The notes under the pieces were generated by a model, which searched no databases, had not been told where the DNA came from, and worked only from the letters and a program-made list of their open reading frames with translations. The position numbers were made by a program, and so were the translations under genes. Positions 1 to 6,805 of a DNA stretch of 13,296 nucleotides are shown here, in pieces. The stretch's first letter is position 1, and the number at the start of each line of letters is the position of its first letter. Origin of the DNA: DATEJJ01 sp039649115 (lineage in GTDB: Bacteria; Actinomycetota; Actinomycetes; Mycobacteriales; Micromonosporaceae); assembly GCA_039649115.1 (NCBI GenBank), contig JBBWZQ010000206.1, positions 1-13,296 on the forward strand, in the 5' to 3' direction.

Positions 1-194
1 ATGGTCGACCCCCGGGTTTCCGCTTGCGCGGACCGGCTGGACAATGGCCGGCACCCCCGGGGGTCGGGTGGCTGCCTCGAAGTCGCCAGGCCACCGTCAG
101 TGGACTGCGCCGAGTGCAGGAGGACGGCGGCTAGCTGACAGCCACCTCACGAGTCCAGGTACTACACAACTTTGGACCACCTCCCTTCGCGTGT
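1..194 (-). promoter_or_regulatory. Structured 5' leader of a gene beyond the left edge
   Basis: No convincing long gene occupies the first 310 bases. Read leftward from the promoter at 201-229, this segment has a strong Shine-Dalgarno-like run (AAGGGAGG, 187 down to 180), short reading frames and several hairpins. The hairpins are GGTGGC/GCCACC arms (67-72 with 90-95), CAGT-GG-ACTG (98-107), the perfect palindrome ACCCCCGGGGGT (53-64), and TCCGC-GCAA-GCGGA, a GNRA-type tetraloop hairpin near 20-33. Promoter, ribosome site, short frame and hairpins in series suggest an attenuator-like or riboswitch-like leader. The regulated gene is outside the window. I do not match it to a named RNA family. 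Confidence 0.4.
97..180 (-). CDS. Possible leader peptide (27 aa)
   Basis: A GTG-started frame of 27 codons begins at 180 and stops with TGA at 99-97. It reads MVQSCVVPGLVRWLSASRR and then PPALGAVH. An internal GTG at codon 11 would give a 17-aa version, MRWLSASRRPPALGAVH. The GTG at 180 lies directly against the GGGAG run, which is too close for normal initiation. A TTG at 169 in another frame has better spacing (about 10 nt) and gives a 12-aa peptide ending at 131. Which frame is translated, if any, cannot be decided here. The context between a promoter and a hairpin series is what makes a leader peptide worth considering. Confidence 0.2.
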   Translation of the reverse strand: MVQSCVVPGLVRWLSASRRPPALGAVH

Positions 195-200
195 ACGACA

Positions 201-229
201 AAGGTACGAGCCGGGTGGGGTGACCGCAA
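201..229 (-). promoter_or_regulatory. Leftward sigma-70-type promoter
   Basis: On the minus strand TTGCGG (229-224) is followed after exactly 17 nt by TACCTT (206-201), which fits the actinobacterial -35/TANNNT -10 pattern. Transcription would start near 194 and run off the left edge through the leader. It lies downstream of the hypothetical gene ending at 311, so the off-window gene has its own promoter. Confidence 0.5.
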
Positions 230-310
230 GTGACTTTTCAAACAGCAGAAACCATGGCGCGGTGGAACAGTGCGCGCGCCGCGGAGAAAAGTCCGTGCGT
301 TCAGGTGCAC

Positions 311-616
311 TCAGAGCATTCGTGCGGCGACGGGCAGCGACTGCAGCGACTCCAGCGGCATCGGCATGGGCGCCACTGCGGCGATCCCGTCCGGAGCGTC
401 CCGGCTGTCGCCGACCGGCGGCGCCGAGCCGTTCCACCGCATCGAGCCGACGAGTGAGCTGAGGATGGGCAGGTCGCAGTCGTCGGGGTGCAGCACCGAC
501 GCGGCCAGGGAGAGTTCGTCGTCGGGCTCGTCGGTGGCCGCCGGCTCCGGCCCGTCCGGCTCGATGTCACTGAAGGTCTCCAGCCAGCTTCGCGTCGATG
601 TATCCAATCCGCACAC
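311..616 (-). CDS. Acidic hypothetical protein
   Basis: This is a 101-aa protein of unknown function. From about codon 10 onward nearly every codon ends in G or C, a strong sign of real coding, whereas the upstream extension to 781 loses this bias and would run into the divergent gene. I chose the GTG at 616 because TACCAG, a near-match to TANNNT, sits 6 nt before it, as for other genes here; the TTG at 607 is the alternative. The product is rich in Asp, Glu and Pro in its first half (for example ATDEPDDELSLAASVLHPDD), with no signal peptide, membrane segment or known motif, so a soluble cytoplasmic protein is likely. It is divergent from the RCK membrane protein, with 110 bp between the starts. 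Confidence 0.6.
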   Translation of the reverse strand: MCGLDTSTRSWLETFSDIEPDGPEPAATDEPDDELSLAASVLHPDDCDLPILSSLVGSMRWNGSAPPVGDSRDAPDGIAAVAPMPMPLESLQSLPVAARML

Positions 617-714
617 CCCATCCTGGTATCGGGCGGCACTGGGGACCGCCCACGTCTCCAACGACGGACCCTGCGGTTGGTCTGTCGCCCACTCAGGGTG
701 TTGCACGCTGGCCG

Positions 715-720
715 TAGGAT
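715..720 (+). promoter_or_regulatory. TANNNT -10 box for the RCK gene (likely leaderless)
   Basis: TAGGAT ends 6 nt before the GTG at 727, the distance expected when transcription starts at the start codon. The same bases contain AGGA, 7 nt from the GTG, so a weak ribosome site is the competing reading. No clear -35 is visible. Confidence 0.5.
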
Positions 721-726
721 CCTCGC

Positions 727-2565
727 GTGGTCGCAGTGCCGGGGCTGCCCAGCCGGGGTTCGCGTGAGCCGGGAACCGCATCCGTGCGGGTCCGGCGGCG
801 CATCCGGGCGCGGCTGTTCGACGCCGGTACCGCGCGGGAGCCGGACGGCGCCGCGCGTTTCATCGTCTGTGGCGACGACCCGCTGACCCACCGGCTGGTC
901 GAGGAGCTCGCCGTCCGGTACAAGATGCGGGTCACCGTGGTCCTCGCCTCGCGCAAGCGCAACCACGGCCCGCAGCTGCGCCGCATCCCGGGTGTCCACC
1001 TCGTCGAGCGGGACCGGCTGGACACGGAGGCCTTCCTCGCGGCCGGCGTCGAGTCGGCCGTCGGGCTCGCCCTGGTGTACCAGGACGACGTGGGCAACCT
1101 GCACGCCGCGCTGCGCGCGCAGGAGCTCAACCCCGACCTGCGGCTCGTGGTGCGGATGTTCAACATGAGCCTCGGGCACAGTATCCGGCGGATGCTGCGG
1201 CAGTGCCGGGTGCTGTCCGACGCCTCGATCGCCGCGCCCGCGTTCGTCGCCTCCGCGCTCGGCGAAGTGGCGCCGAGCTTTGTCCGGCTGCCCGGCCGCA
1301 CCCTCTACGTCGCGCGCCGGGAGGACGTGGCGGCCGCCGATCTGGTCTGCGGGTTGGCCGAGACGACCACCGGCGGAGACCCCGACCTGCTGCCGCTGGA
1401 CGAGGGGCGGTGCGATCTGGTCCTCGCCATGGCCAACGGCGCGGCCCAGCCGGGGGAGCAGCTGGCGAGGGCCGGCCGGCGCACCCGCATGGCGCACCGC
1501 TGGCGGGCCGCCTCGCCGGCCCGGCTGTTCGGGCCGCGGGCCAGCCGTACCCTCCGCATCGCCGCACTGGTCCTGCTCGGCGTCCTGGTCGTGGGCACGG
1601 CGGTGCTCGCCCTCACAGACCGGCACCTGTCGCCGTGGAATGCCGCGTACGTGACCGTGCTCAACACGGTGGGCGGCGCGAACGCCGACCTGAGACTGTC
1701 CGGACCGGAGCAGGTGCTGGAGGTCGTGCTCGCCCTCGCCGGCGTGGCCATGGTGCCGGTGATCACGGCGGCGGTGGTCGAGGCCGCGGTCAATGCGCGG
1801 CTGGCGCTCGCGATGGGCAAGCTGCGCCGGCCCGTCGCCGGGCACGTCGTGGTGGTGGGCCTCGGCAATGTGGGCACCCGCGTCATCCAGCAGTTGCGCG
1901 CCCTGGGGGTACCGGTGGTGGCGATCGACAAGGCGGACACGGCCCGGGGTGCCCAGCTGGCGCGGGACCTGGAGATACCGCTGGTGATCGGGGACGCCGG
2001 CCGGGAGGAGACGCTGCGCGAGGCGTCCGTACAGACCGCCCGGGCACTGGTCGTGCTGTCCACCGACGACGTGGTGAACCTGGAGGCGGCGCTGCACGCG
2101 CGCAGCGTGAACCCGGACATCCGGGTGGTGCTGCGGCTGTTCGACGGGGACTTCGCCGACCGGGTGCAGCGGGTCTTCGGCATCACCACGTCCAAGAGCG
2201 TGTCCTTCCTGGCCGCGCCCGCGTTCGCCTCGGCGATGCTGGAGCGTGAGGTGGTCGGCACGATCCCGGTCAAGCGGCAGGTCCTGCTCGTCGCGGAGGT
2301 ACCGGTGGAGCCCGGCTCGCCCCTGCACGGCGGTACCGTCGCCCAGGCACAGCACGCCGGGGAGGTGCGCGTGGTCGGCGTCGGGCCGGCCGGCCCCGCG
2401 TGGGGTGTGCACTGGCGGCCGGAGCCGGAGCACCCGCTGGTCGCCGACGACCGGCTCATCGCGGTCGCCACCCGCGACGGCCTCGGCCGCCTCCTCACCC
2501 AGGCCGCCGGCACCGCCGGTACCCCGGACGAGGATCGTCAGGGTGCCACTTCGGCCACCGCGTAG
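727..2565 (+). CDS. RCK-TM-TM-RCK putative ion channel / TrkA-N protein
   Basis: This 612-aa protein is probably a ligand-gated ion-conducting or ion-regulating membrane protein. Residues about 42-175 form a first TrkA-N/RCK domain (FIVCGDD start, no complete GxGxxG). A hydrophobic segment at 275-297 and a second at 330-352 flank a pore-loop-like stretch containing TVGGA (314-318). Residues 372-500 form a second Rossmann RCK domain with GLGNVG (378-383) and the acidic D401 that would contact the NAD ribose, followed by a TrkA-C-like domain (about 508-590). RCK domains bind nucleotides, NAD(H) or ions and gate K+ transport; that is family knowledge. The selectivity motif differs from the TVGYG of K+ channels, so the ion is not known. 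The GTG start is set by the upstream -10. The 3' end overlaps the convergent DUF4032 gene by 28 bp. Confidence 0.85.
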   Translation: MVAVPGLPSRGSREPGTASVRVRRRIRARLFDAGTAREPDGAARFIVCGDDPLTHRLVEELAVRYKMRVTVVLASRKRNHGPQLRRIPGVHLVERDRLDTEAFLAAGVESAVGLALVYQDDVGNLHAALRAQELNPDLRLVVRMFNMSLGHSIRRMLRQCRVLSDASIAAPAFVASALGEVAPSFVRLPGRTLYVARREDVAAADLVCGLAETTTGGDPDLLPLDEGRCDLVLAMANGAAQPGEQLARAGRRTRMAHRWRAASPARLFGPRASRTLRIAALVLLGVLVVGTAVLALTDRHLSPWNAAYVTVLNTVGGANADLRLSGPEQVLEVVLALAGVAMVPVITAAVVEAAVNARLALAMGKLRRPVAGHVVVVGLGNVGTRVIQQLRALGVPVVAIDKADTARGAQLARDLEIPLVIGDAGREETLREASVQTARALVVLSTDDVVNLEAALHARSVNPDIRVVLRLFDGDFADRVQRVFGITTSKSVSFLAAPAFASAMLEREVVGTIPVKRQVLLVAEVPVEPGSPLHGGTVAQAQHAGEVRVVGVGPAGPAWGVHWRPEPEHPLVADDRLIAVATRDGLGRLLTQAAGTAGTPDEDRQGATSATA

Positions 2566-3761
2566 CCGAGGATGGCCTGCTCGTCGGGGCGGTGGGTGAG
2601 CACGTCGGCCAGGTACCCCTGCACCGCCGGCGCCAGCCCGACGTCCCGCCCGCTCTCCTCGGACAGCCGCCACCGGTGCTCGATGACCTGCACGAACAGT
2701 TCGGTGGGCTCCAGCTTGCCGCGCAGGTTCGCCGGTACGGCGCGGGCCACCGGTTCGAACACCTCCGTCAGCCAGCGGTGCGCCGCCTGCTGCTCGTCGT
2801 CCAGGTCGGTCTCCGCGCGGTACGTGTCGAGGTCGTTGAGCAGCTTGCGAGCCTGGTTCTCCTCCGCGTCCAGGCCGGTCAGGCGCAGCAGCCGGCGGGT
2901 GTGGTGCCCCGCGTCGACCACCTTCGGCTGGACCAGGTAGACCTGACCGCCGTCCACCGCCGACAGCTGCAGCTCGCCCACGTCGAAGCCCAGCTCGTTG
3001 AGGCGCCGGATGCGCTTCTCCACGTGGTGACGAACCTCACGGCCGCCCGGTACCTGCTGCTCGTACGTCAGCTCGTGCCAGAGCGACTCGTACCGGCGCA
3101 CCACGTCGTCGGCCACCGCCTCCGGATCGATCGCCTCGTGCAGCAGGTCGGCCGCCTCCAGGTCGAGCATCTCGCCGAAGATGTTCACCCGGGCGATCTC
3201 CACGTCCTCTTCGCGCTGACCGTTGGACAGCTTCGGGTGCAGCGCACCGGTCTCCGCGTCCACGAGGTAGGCGGCGAACGCGCCCGCGTCGCGGCGGAAC
3301 AGGGTGTTGGACAGCGAGACGTCGCCCCAGAAGAAGCCGGACAGGTGCAGCCGTACCAGCAGCGCGGCCAGCGCGTCGAGGAGCCGGTTCATGGTGTCCG
3401 GGCGCAGCGTGTGGGAGAACAGCGCCCGGTACGGCAGGGAGAACTGCAGGTGCCGGGTGACCAGTACCGGCTCCAGCGCGTCGCCCGTGCCGTCCTGCCG
3501 GTCGGCCACGATGGCGACCGCCTCCACGCCCGGCGCGCCGATCCGTTCCAGCGCCCGGAGCAGGTCGTACTCACGCTGCGCGATGCGTTCGGCGGTCTCC
3601 TTGACGGCGTAGACCGTGCCGCCGAACTTCACGAACCGCACCACGTGCCGGGAGATGCCCTGGGGCAGGGCGACCAGCCGGTCGGCCGGCCACTCTTCCA
3701 GGGGCACGGTCCACGGCAGGTCCAGCAGACCCGGGTCGAAGAAGGCCGACGTGATGCGCAC
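2538..3761 (-). CDS. DUF4032 / Kdo-WaaP kinase-like protein
   Basis: This is a 407-aa cytoplasmic protein with an N-terminal kinase-like fold and a C-terminal DUF4032 region. The VYAVKE lysine (residue 54) resembles the ATP-binding Lys, QREYDLL supplies a candidate helix-C Glu, GDVSLSN (146-152) resembles the catalytic loop with Asp and Asn, and LVDAE (about 166-170) takes the place of the DFG metal-binding Asp. An active phosphotransferase is therefore plausible, but no substrate is known. I chose the GTG at 3761, giving MRITSAFFDPGLLDLPW, which matches how I remember this family beginning; GGGA lies about 11 nt upstream and a -10-like TAGAGG further up. The GTG at 3788 would add 9 residues. 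It is divergent from the PAP2 gene and convergent with the RCK gene. Confidence 0.8.
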   Translation of the reverse strand: MRITSAFFDPGLLDLPWTVPLEEWPADRLVALPQGISRHVVRFVKFGGTVYAVKETAERIAQREYDLLRALERIGAPGVEAVAIVADRQDGTGDALEPVLVTRHLQFSLPYRALFSHTLRPDTMNRLLDALAALLVRLHLSGFFWGDVSLSNTLFRRDAGAFAAYLVDAETGALHPKLSNGQREEDVEIARVNIFGEMLDLEAADLLHEAIDPEAVADDVVRRYESLWHELTYEQQVPGGREVRHHVEKRIRRLNELGFDVGELQLSAVDGGQVYLVQPKVVDAGHHTRRLLRLTGLDAEENQARKLLNDLDTYRAETDLDDEQQAAHRWLTEVFEPVARAVPANLRGKLEPTELFVQVIEHRWRLSEESGRDVGLAPAVQGYLADVLTHRPDEQAILGYAVAEVAP

Positions 3762-3789
3762 GTACTCAATGATCCCAAAGCCGGCCACC

Positions 3790-3795
3790 CTCTAC
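3790..3795 (-). promoter_or_regulatory. Candidate -10 box for the DUF4032 gene
   Basis: TAGAGG on the minus strand would place the transcript start near 3783, leaving a leader of about 22 nt before the GTG at 3761. It supports that start over 3788. The match is partial and no good -35 is seen. Confidence 0.3.
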
Positions 3796-3798
3796 TGT
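3793..3798 (+). promoter_or_regulatory. TANNNT -10 box for the PAP2 gene (leaderless)
   Basis: TACTGT ends 6 nt before the GTG at 3805, with no Shine-Dalgarno sequence in between, so leaderless transcription is the simplest reading. It overlaps the opposing TAGAGG box by three bases. Confidence 0.5.
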
Positions 3799-3804
3799 TG
3801 GCGG

Positions 3805-4515
3805 GTGGCGCGACTGCGGGTGATCCGTCCGGCCGGGTGGTGGCCGGACGCGGCGCTGGCGGTCGCGGTCGCCGCGGTCACCCTGGCGCTCGCGGCCGGC
3901 GCCTTCCTCGGCTGGGATCTCGCGGTGCGCGACTGGTCCGAGGCGCACCGCCCGCACGCCCTCGCCGTGCTCGCCACCGCCGGCAACCTGCTCGGGCGCG
4001 GCGGCTACCTGGCCGAGCTCGCGCTGGTGCTGGCCCTGTTGCTGGCGTGGCGGCGGCACTCGGTGCGCCCCGTGCTGCCGGTGGGGCTGGGTTTCGTGCT
4101 CACGTTCGGCGTGCTCACCCCGCTGAAGGCGTGGACCGACCGGGCCGCGCCGCACGCCTTCGCGGTGCCGCACCCGGAGCGGCTGGGCAGCGGGGGCGTC
4201 TCGTACCCGTCCGGCCACCTCACCAACGCGATCGTCTGGTACGGCGTGCTCGCCCTGCTGCTCAGCGCGTGGCTGCCGGCGCTGTGGCGGCGGGCGGTCC
4301 GGGTGGCGCCGCCCGTCGTGCTCTGTTTCACCACCGTCTACCTGGGCTTCCACTGGCTCACGGACACGGTGGCCGGCCTGCTCGTCGGGGTCCTCCTGGA
4401 TCGGATCATGCGCCGCGTCCCCTGGGACGACCTCCCGCTCGGCCGCCACCTCCAGAAGGCCGGCTGGGACCGCCCCGCCGTGGACGCCCGCCGCCGGGGG
4501 ACGCAACTTGATTGA
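3805..4515 (+). CDS. PAP2-family membrane phosphatase
   Basis: This is a 236-aa integral membrane protein of the type 2 phosphatidic acid phosphatase family, which removes phosphate from lipid phosphates (phosphatidate, undecaprenyl-PP or similar) at the membrane. Three signatures are visible: KAWTDRAAP (K108, R113), PSGH (135-138, with the catalytic His pair member H138), and YLGFHWLTD (H183, D187). About five to six hydrophobic segments surround them (near 17-36, 68-82, 91-106, 140-157, 168-182 and 187-199). The C-terminal tail is short and charged. The start follows the leaderless -10 at 3793; GTG at 3820 is an alternative five codons in. The substrate cannot be told from the sequence. It converges on nagA with 66 bp between the stops. 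Confidence 0.88.
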   Translation: MARLRVIRPAGWWPDAALAVAVAAVTLALAAGAFLGWDLAVRDWSEAHRPHALAVLATAGNLLGRGGYLAELALVLALLLAWRRHSVRPVLPVGLGFVLTFGVLTPLKAWTDRAAPHAFAVPHPERLGSGGVSYPSGHLTNAIVWYGVLALLLSAWLPALWRRAVRVAPPVVLCFTTVYLGFHWLTDTVAGLLVGVLLDRIMRRVPWDDLPLGRHLQKAGWDRPAVDARRRGTQLD

Positions 4516-4565
4516 AGTTGCGGTGTTGGGCGCCGCGGACACCGCAACCTCAAATGAAGTTGCGG
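4502..4565. repeat. Overlapping hairpins between converging genes (likely bidirectional terminator)
   Basis: Four related units lie here. CGCAACTT (4502-4509) pairs with AAGTTGCG (4515-4522). GTTGCGGTG (4517-4525) pairs perfectly with CACCGCAAC (4540-4548). CCGCAAC (4542-4548) also pairs with GTTGCGG (4559-4565). TGAAGTTGCGG is repeated exactly at 4513-4523 and 4555-4565. The first hairpin contains the PAP2 stop codon. A terminator role fits the position between two converging genes; there is no U-tract, as is usual in GC-rich actinomycetes. Confidence 0.6.
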
Positions 4566-4581
4566 GGATCTTGGGGCGGGG

Positions 4582-5682
4582 TCAGGGGGAGAGCCAGGTG
4601 CCGGCGCGCATGACGCGGAGGATCTGCAGCTCTTCGGAGAGTTCCAGCAGGTCGGCGCGCATGCCGGGGGCGATCGCGCCGATGTCGGTGCGGCCGATCG
4701 CGCGGGCCGGGGTCGCCGAGGCCATCCGCGACGCGTCCACAATGGACATCCCGAGCGCGAGCATCCGGCGCAGCGCCGCGTCCATCGTCAGCGTGCTGCC
4801 GGCGATCGCGCCGTTGCCGGCCAGCCGGGCCACGCCACCGGACACCAGCACCGTCTGGCCGCCCAGGTCGTAGCTGCCCTCGTCGATGCCGGTCGCCGAG
4901 ATCGCGTCGGTCACCAGGGCGGCGCGGCCGGGACCGGTCACTGCGGTGGCGAAGGCGAGGGTACCGTCGTGCAGGTGGTGGCCGTCGGCGACGAACTCAC
5001 ACACCACAGTGGACGTGCCGAGGAGCGCGAAGACCGGGCCGGGGTGGCGGTGGTGGGGCGGTCGCATCCCGTTGAAGACATGGGTACCGACGGTCGCGCC
5101 AGCCGCGATGCCGGCGAGGGTCTGCTCGTACGTCGCGTCGGTGTGCCCGAGCGCCGCGACGATCCCGTTGCGCACCAACAGTTCTATCGCCTCCAGCGCG
5201 CCCGGCCGCTCCGGCGCGACGGTCACCATCCGGACCGCGCCCTCGCCGGTCCCGATCAGCGACGCCAGCTCGGTGACCGACGGGTCGCGCAGGTACGCGG
5301 GGTTCTGCGCGCCGCACTGCGCCTGTGACAGGTACGGGCCTTCGAAGTGGATGCCGCCGATCAGCCCGTCCGCGACCAGCGGGGCGAATGCCTTGGCCGC
5401 GTCGCGCATCAGCTCGAAGGGGGAGGACACCAGGCTCGCCAGCGGGGTGGTGGTGCCGTGCCGCAGGTGGAACGCAGCCGCCGCCCGGGCCTCGTCCGGA
5501 TCCCCGGTCGTGAACGTGTACCCCCCGCCGCCGTGCACGTGGATGTCCACGAACCCGGGGACGATCCAGTGTCCACTATGGAGTGTATGGTCGCGTACCG
5601 CGGCGATGCGGTCGCCGGAGACCTCGACCTCGCCGTGGTCGAGTACCCCCGCCGGCGTCACCACCCGGCCGGCGATCCTCAT
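4582..5682 (-). CDS. nagA: N-acetylglucosamine-6-phosphate deacetylase
   Basis: NagA hydrolyses GlcNAc-6-phosphate to glucosamine-6-phosphate and acetate in the cytoplasm, the committed step in using amino sugars from chitin and peptidoglycan. The 366-aa length is typical. Amidohydrolase features are in order: the HVH pair (H48, H50), the metal-binding Glu in HFEGPYLS (E114), LGHTDAT (H180), GTHVFNGM (H201), and the catalytic Asp in VTDAISATG (D259). The ATG at 5682 is preceded by GGAG about 8 nt away and overlaps the stop codon of the ROK gene (ATGA), so the two genes are translationally coupled. The reading frame stays open upstream to 6552, but that part is only the antiparallel shadow of the ROK gene. 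Control is expected from the divergent DeoR regulator. Confidence 0.95.
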   Translation of the reverse strand: MRIAGRVVTPAGVLDHGEVEVSGDRIAAVRDHTLHSGHWIVPGFVDIHVHGGGGYTFTTGDPDEARAAAAFHLRHGTTTPLASLVSSPFELMRDAAKAFAPLVADGLIGGIHFEGPYLSQAQCGAQNPAYLRDPSVTELASLIGTGEGAVRMVTVAPERPGALEAIELLVRNGIVAALGHTDATYEQTLAGIAAGATVGTHVFNGMRPPHHRHPGPVFALLGTSTVVCEFVADGHHLHDGTLAFATAVTGPGRAALVTDAISATGIDEGSYDLGGQTVLVSGGVARLAGNGAIAGSTLTMDAALRRMLALGMSIVDASRMASATPARAIGRTDIGAIAPGMRADLLELSEELQILRVMRAGTWLSP

Positions 5683-6629
5683 GACGTGGACTCCACAAGG
5701 GACAGTGCGAGCAGCCCGGCGCCCAGGCACCCGGCCTCGTCGCCCAGTTCCGCCCGTACCAGGTCGGGCATGCGCTGGAAGGTGAGCTTGCCGCGCAGCG
5801 CCTCGCGCAGCGGCACCAGCAGCGCGCTGCCCGCCTGTGCGAGCCCGCCGCCGACCACGATGAGCTGCGGGTCGAACAGTGTCAGCCCGGTCAGCAACCC
5901 GTCCGCGAGCGCGTCCACGGTCTCCCGCCACACCTGCGTCGCGGCCTCGTCGCCGGCCACCGCGCGCGCCACCACCTCGGCCGCGGTGGCGGGCACGCCG
6001 GTCCGCTCCCCGTAGGTGCGCGCGACCGCGGCGGCCGACGCGACCGCCTCCAGGCAGCCGTGGCCGCCACAGCCGCACAGCGGACCGCCGGGGCGCACCA
6101 CGATGTGCCCGATCTCGCCGGCCGCTCCGTGGGCGCCGGAGAAGGTACGGCCGCCGACCACGTAGGCGGAGGCGATCCCGGTGCCGATCGGCACCACGAG
6201 CACCTCCTGGTAGCCGCGCCCCGCGCCCAGCCGCGCCTCGGCCAGGCCGCCGGCGCGCACGTCGTGCCCGAGCACGGCGGGCAGCCCCAGCCTCGCGCCG
6301 AGCCGCTCGCGCAGCGGTACCTCCCGGAAGCCGATGTTCGACGCGTACACCGCGATGCCGTTGACCTCGTCGACCACGCCGGGCACCACGACGGCCGCGG
6401 CCACCGGCGTCAGCCCCTCCGCGCGGGCCTTGCCCGCGAGCCCCTCGGCGACCGACAGGATCGTCTCCACCACCGCCTCGGAACCCCGGTCGGCGCCCGT
6501 GGGGTGGCGCTCCGCGTGGCGGATCGCGCCGCCCGCGTCGATCACCGCGCATTTCATGCCGGTACCGCCGACATCGATCGCGACGACCGCGCTGGCCTCG
6601 CCCGCCAGTTTCTCGTCGAGGTAGGACAC
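5679..6629 (-). CDS. ROK-family sugar kinase, probably GlcNAc kinase
   Basis: This is a 316-aa cytoplasmic ROK kinase. It shows the phosphate-binding DVGGTGMK (19-26), a catalytic Asp in LGHDVRAGGLAE (D123), the sugar-contacting ExGH motif in GEIGH (172-175), and a zinc cluster CGCGGHGC (C185, C187, C192, with H175). ROK kinases phosphorylate hexoses or amino sugars at the 6-position. Because it overlaps nagA by four bases in one operon, GlcNAc (giving GlcNAc-6-P, the NagA substrate) is the best guess; ManNAc or glucose cannot be excluded. The ND of many ROK catalytic motifs is HD here. The GTG start has a good ribosome site (AAGGGAG, about 6 nt upstream). The promoter at 6689-6716 overlaps a putative DeoR site. 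Confidence 0.85.
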   Translation of the reverse strand: MSYLDEKLAGEASAVVAIDVGGTGMKCAVIDAGGAIRHAERHPTGADRGSEAVVETILSVAEGLAGKARAEGLTPVAAAVVVPGVVDEVNGIAVYASNIGFREVPLRERLGARLGLPAVLGHDVRAGGLAEARLGAGRGYQEVLVVPIGTGIASAYVVGGRTFSGAHGAAGEIGHIVVRPGGPLCGCGGHGCLEAVASAAAVARTYGERTGVPATAAEVVARAVAGDEAATQVWRETVDALADGLLTGLTLFDPQLIVVGGGLAQAGSALLVPLREALRGKLTFQRMPDLVRAELGDEAGCLGAGLLALSLVESTS

Positions 6630-6688
6630 CCGAGTCTCCCTTTGCGCGTTGGGTGCGCGCTTCGTGCCGCTCAGCTGCTCGGAGCGGC

Positions 6689-6716
6689 GTAATATGCGTT
6701 AGTTTCGCGCGTCATT
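6689..6716 (-). promoter_or_regulatory. Candidate promoter of the ROK-nagA operon
   Basis: On the minus strand AATGAC (6716-6711) and TATTAC (6694-6689) are separated by 16 nt, giving a leader of about 50 nt. The -35 lies inside the first putative operator (6703-6721), which fits repression by DeoR. Confidence 0.4.
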
Positions 6717-6721
6717 GTGCA
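6703..6721 (+). promoter_or_regulatory. Putative DeoR operator 1
   Basis: TTTCGCGCGTCATTGTGCA matches operator 3 at 17 of 19 positions, 90 bp away. TTTCG-type half-sites are known for DeoR-family regulators such as AgaR. It covers the -35 of the ROK-nagA promoter. Confidence 0.5.
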
Positions 6722-6751
6722 GGTCTGGCGAGCCTGCGCGCCAGAGCACTC

Positions 6752-6770
6752 CACAATCAATTTCGCGCAC
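6752..6770 (+). promoter_or_regulatory. Putative DeoR operator 2 (rearranged)
   Basis: CACAATCAATTTCGCGCAC carries the TTTCGCGC unit in the same orientation as the other two sites, but with the GATTGTG unit inverted and placed before it. It lies between the two promoters, where it could bridge them. Confidence 0.35.
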
Positions 6771-6775
6771 AAGAC

Positions 6776-6805
6776 TCGACGTTCTGGGCATGTTTCGCGC
6801 ATGAT
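6776..6805 (+). promoter_or_regulatory. Candidate promoter of the deoR-type gene
   Basis: TCGACG (6776-6781) and CATGAT (6800-6805) are 18 nt apart, with an expected transcript start near 6812 and a 35-nt leader carrying the ribosome site GGAGGA (6835-6840). The -10 lies inside operator 3, suggesting autoregulation. The hexamer matches are imperfect. Confidence 0.3.

Noticed and set aside
53..64. 6C-type RNA motif or intrinsic terminator at the C5G5 palindrome
   Set aside because: There are only five C residues, no paired second C-rich hairpin, and no loop, so it is kept only as part of the leader.
201..240. Resemblance to a c-di-AMP (ydaO) riboswitch: AAGGTACGAGCC then GGGGTGACCGC
   Set aside because: Only a short stretch matches, the paired elements of the consensus are missing, and no plus-strand gene follows directly. 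The bases are better explained by the minus-strand promoter.
283..295. GGAGAAAAGTCCG, similar to the start of RNase P RNA
   Set aside because: The other conserved RNase P blocks are not found nearby and no stable overall fold is evident.
301..2673. 790-aa minus-strand open frame opposite the RCK gene
   Set aside because: It is rich in His/Gln/Arg/Gly low-complexity stretches typical of the antiparallel frame of a GC-rich gene, and the plus strand encodes recognisable RCK domains.
2400..4511. 703-aa plus-strand open frame
   Set aside because: It spans the antisense of DUF4032 and a shifted frame of PAP2, with no domain signal.
5683..6552. Upstream extension of the nagA frame to 656 aa
   Set aside because: The extra part is Arg/Gly-rich shadow of the ROK gene; NagA proteins begin at the ATG at 5682.
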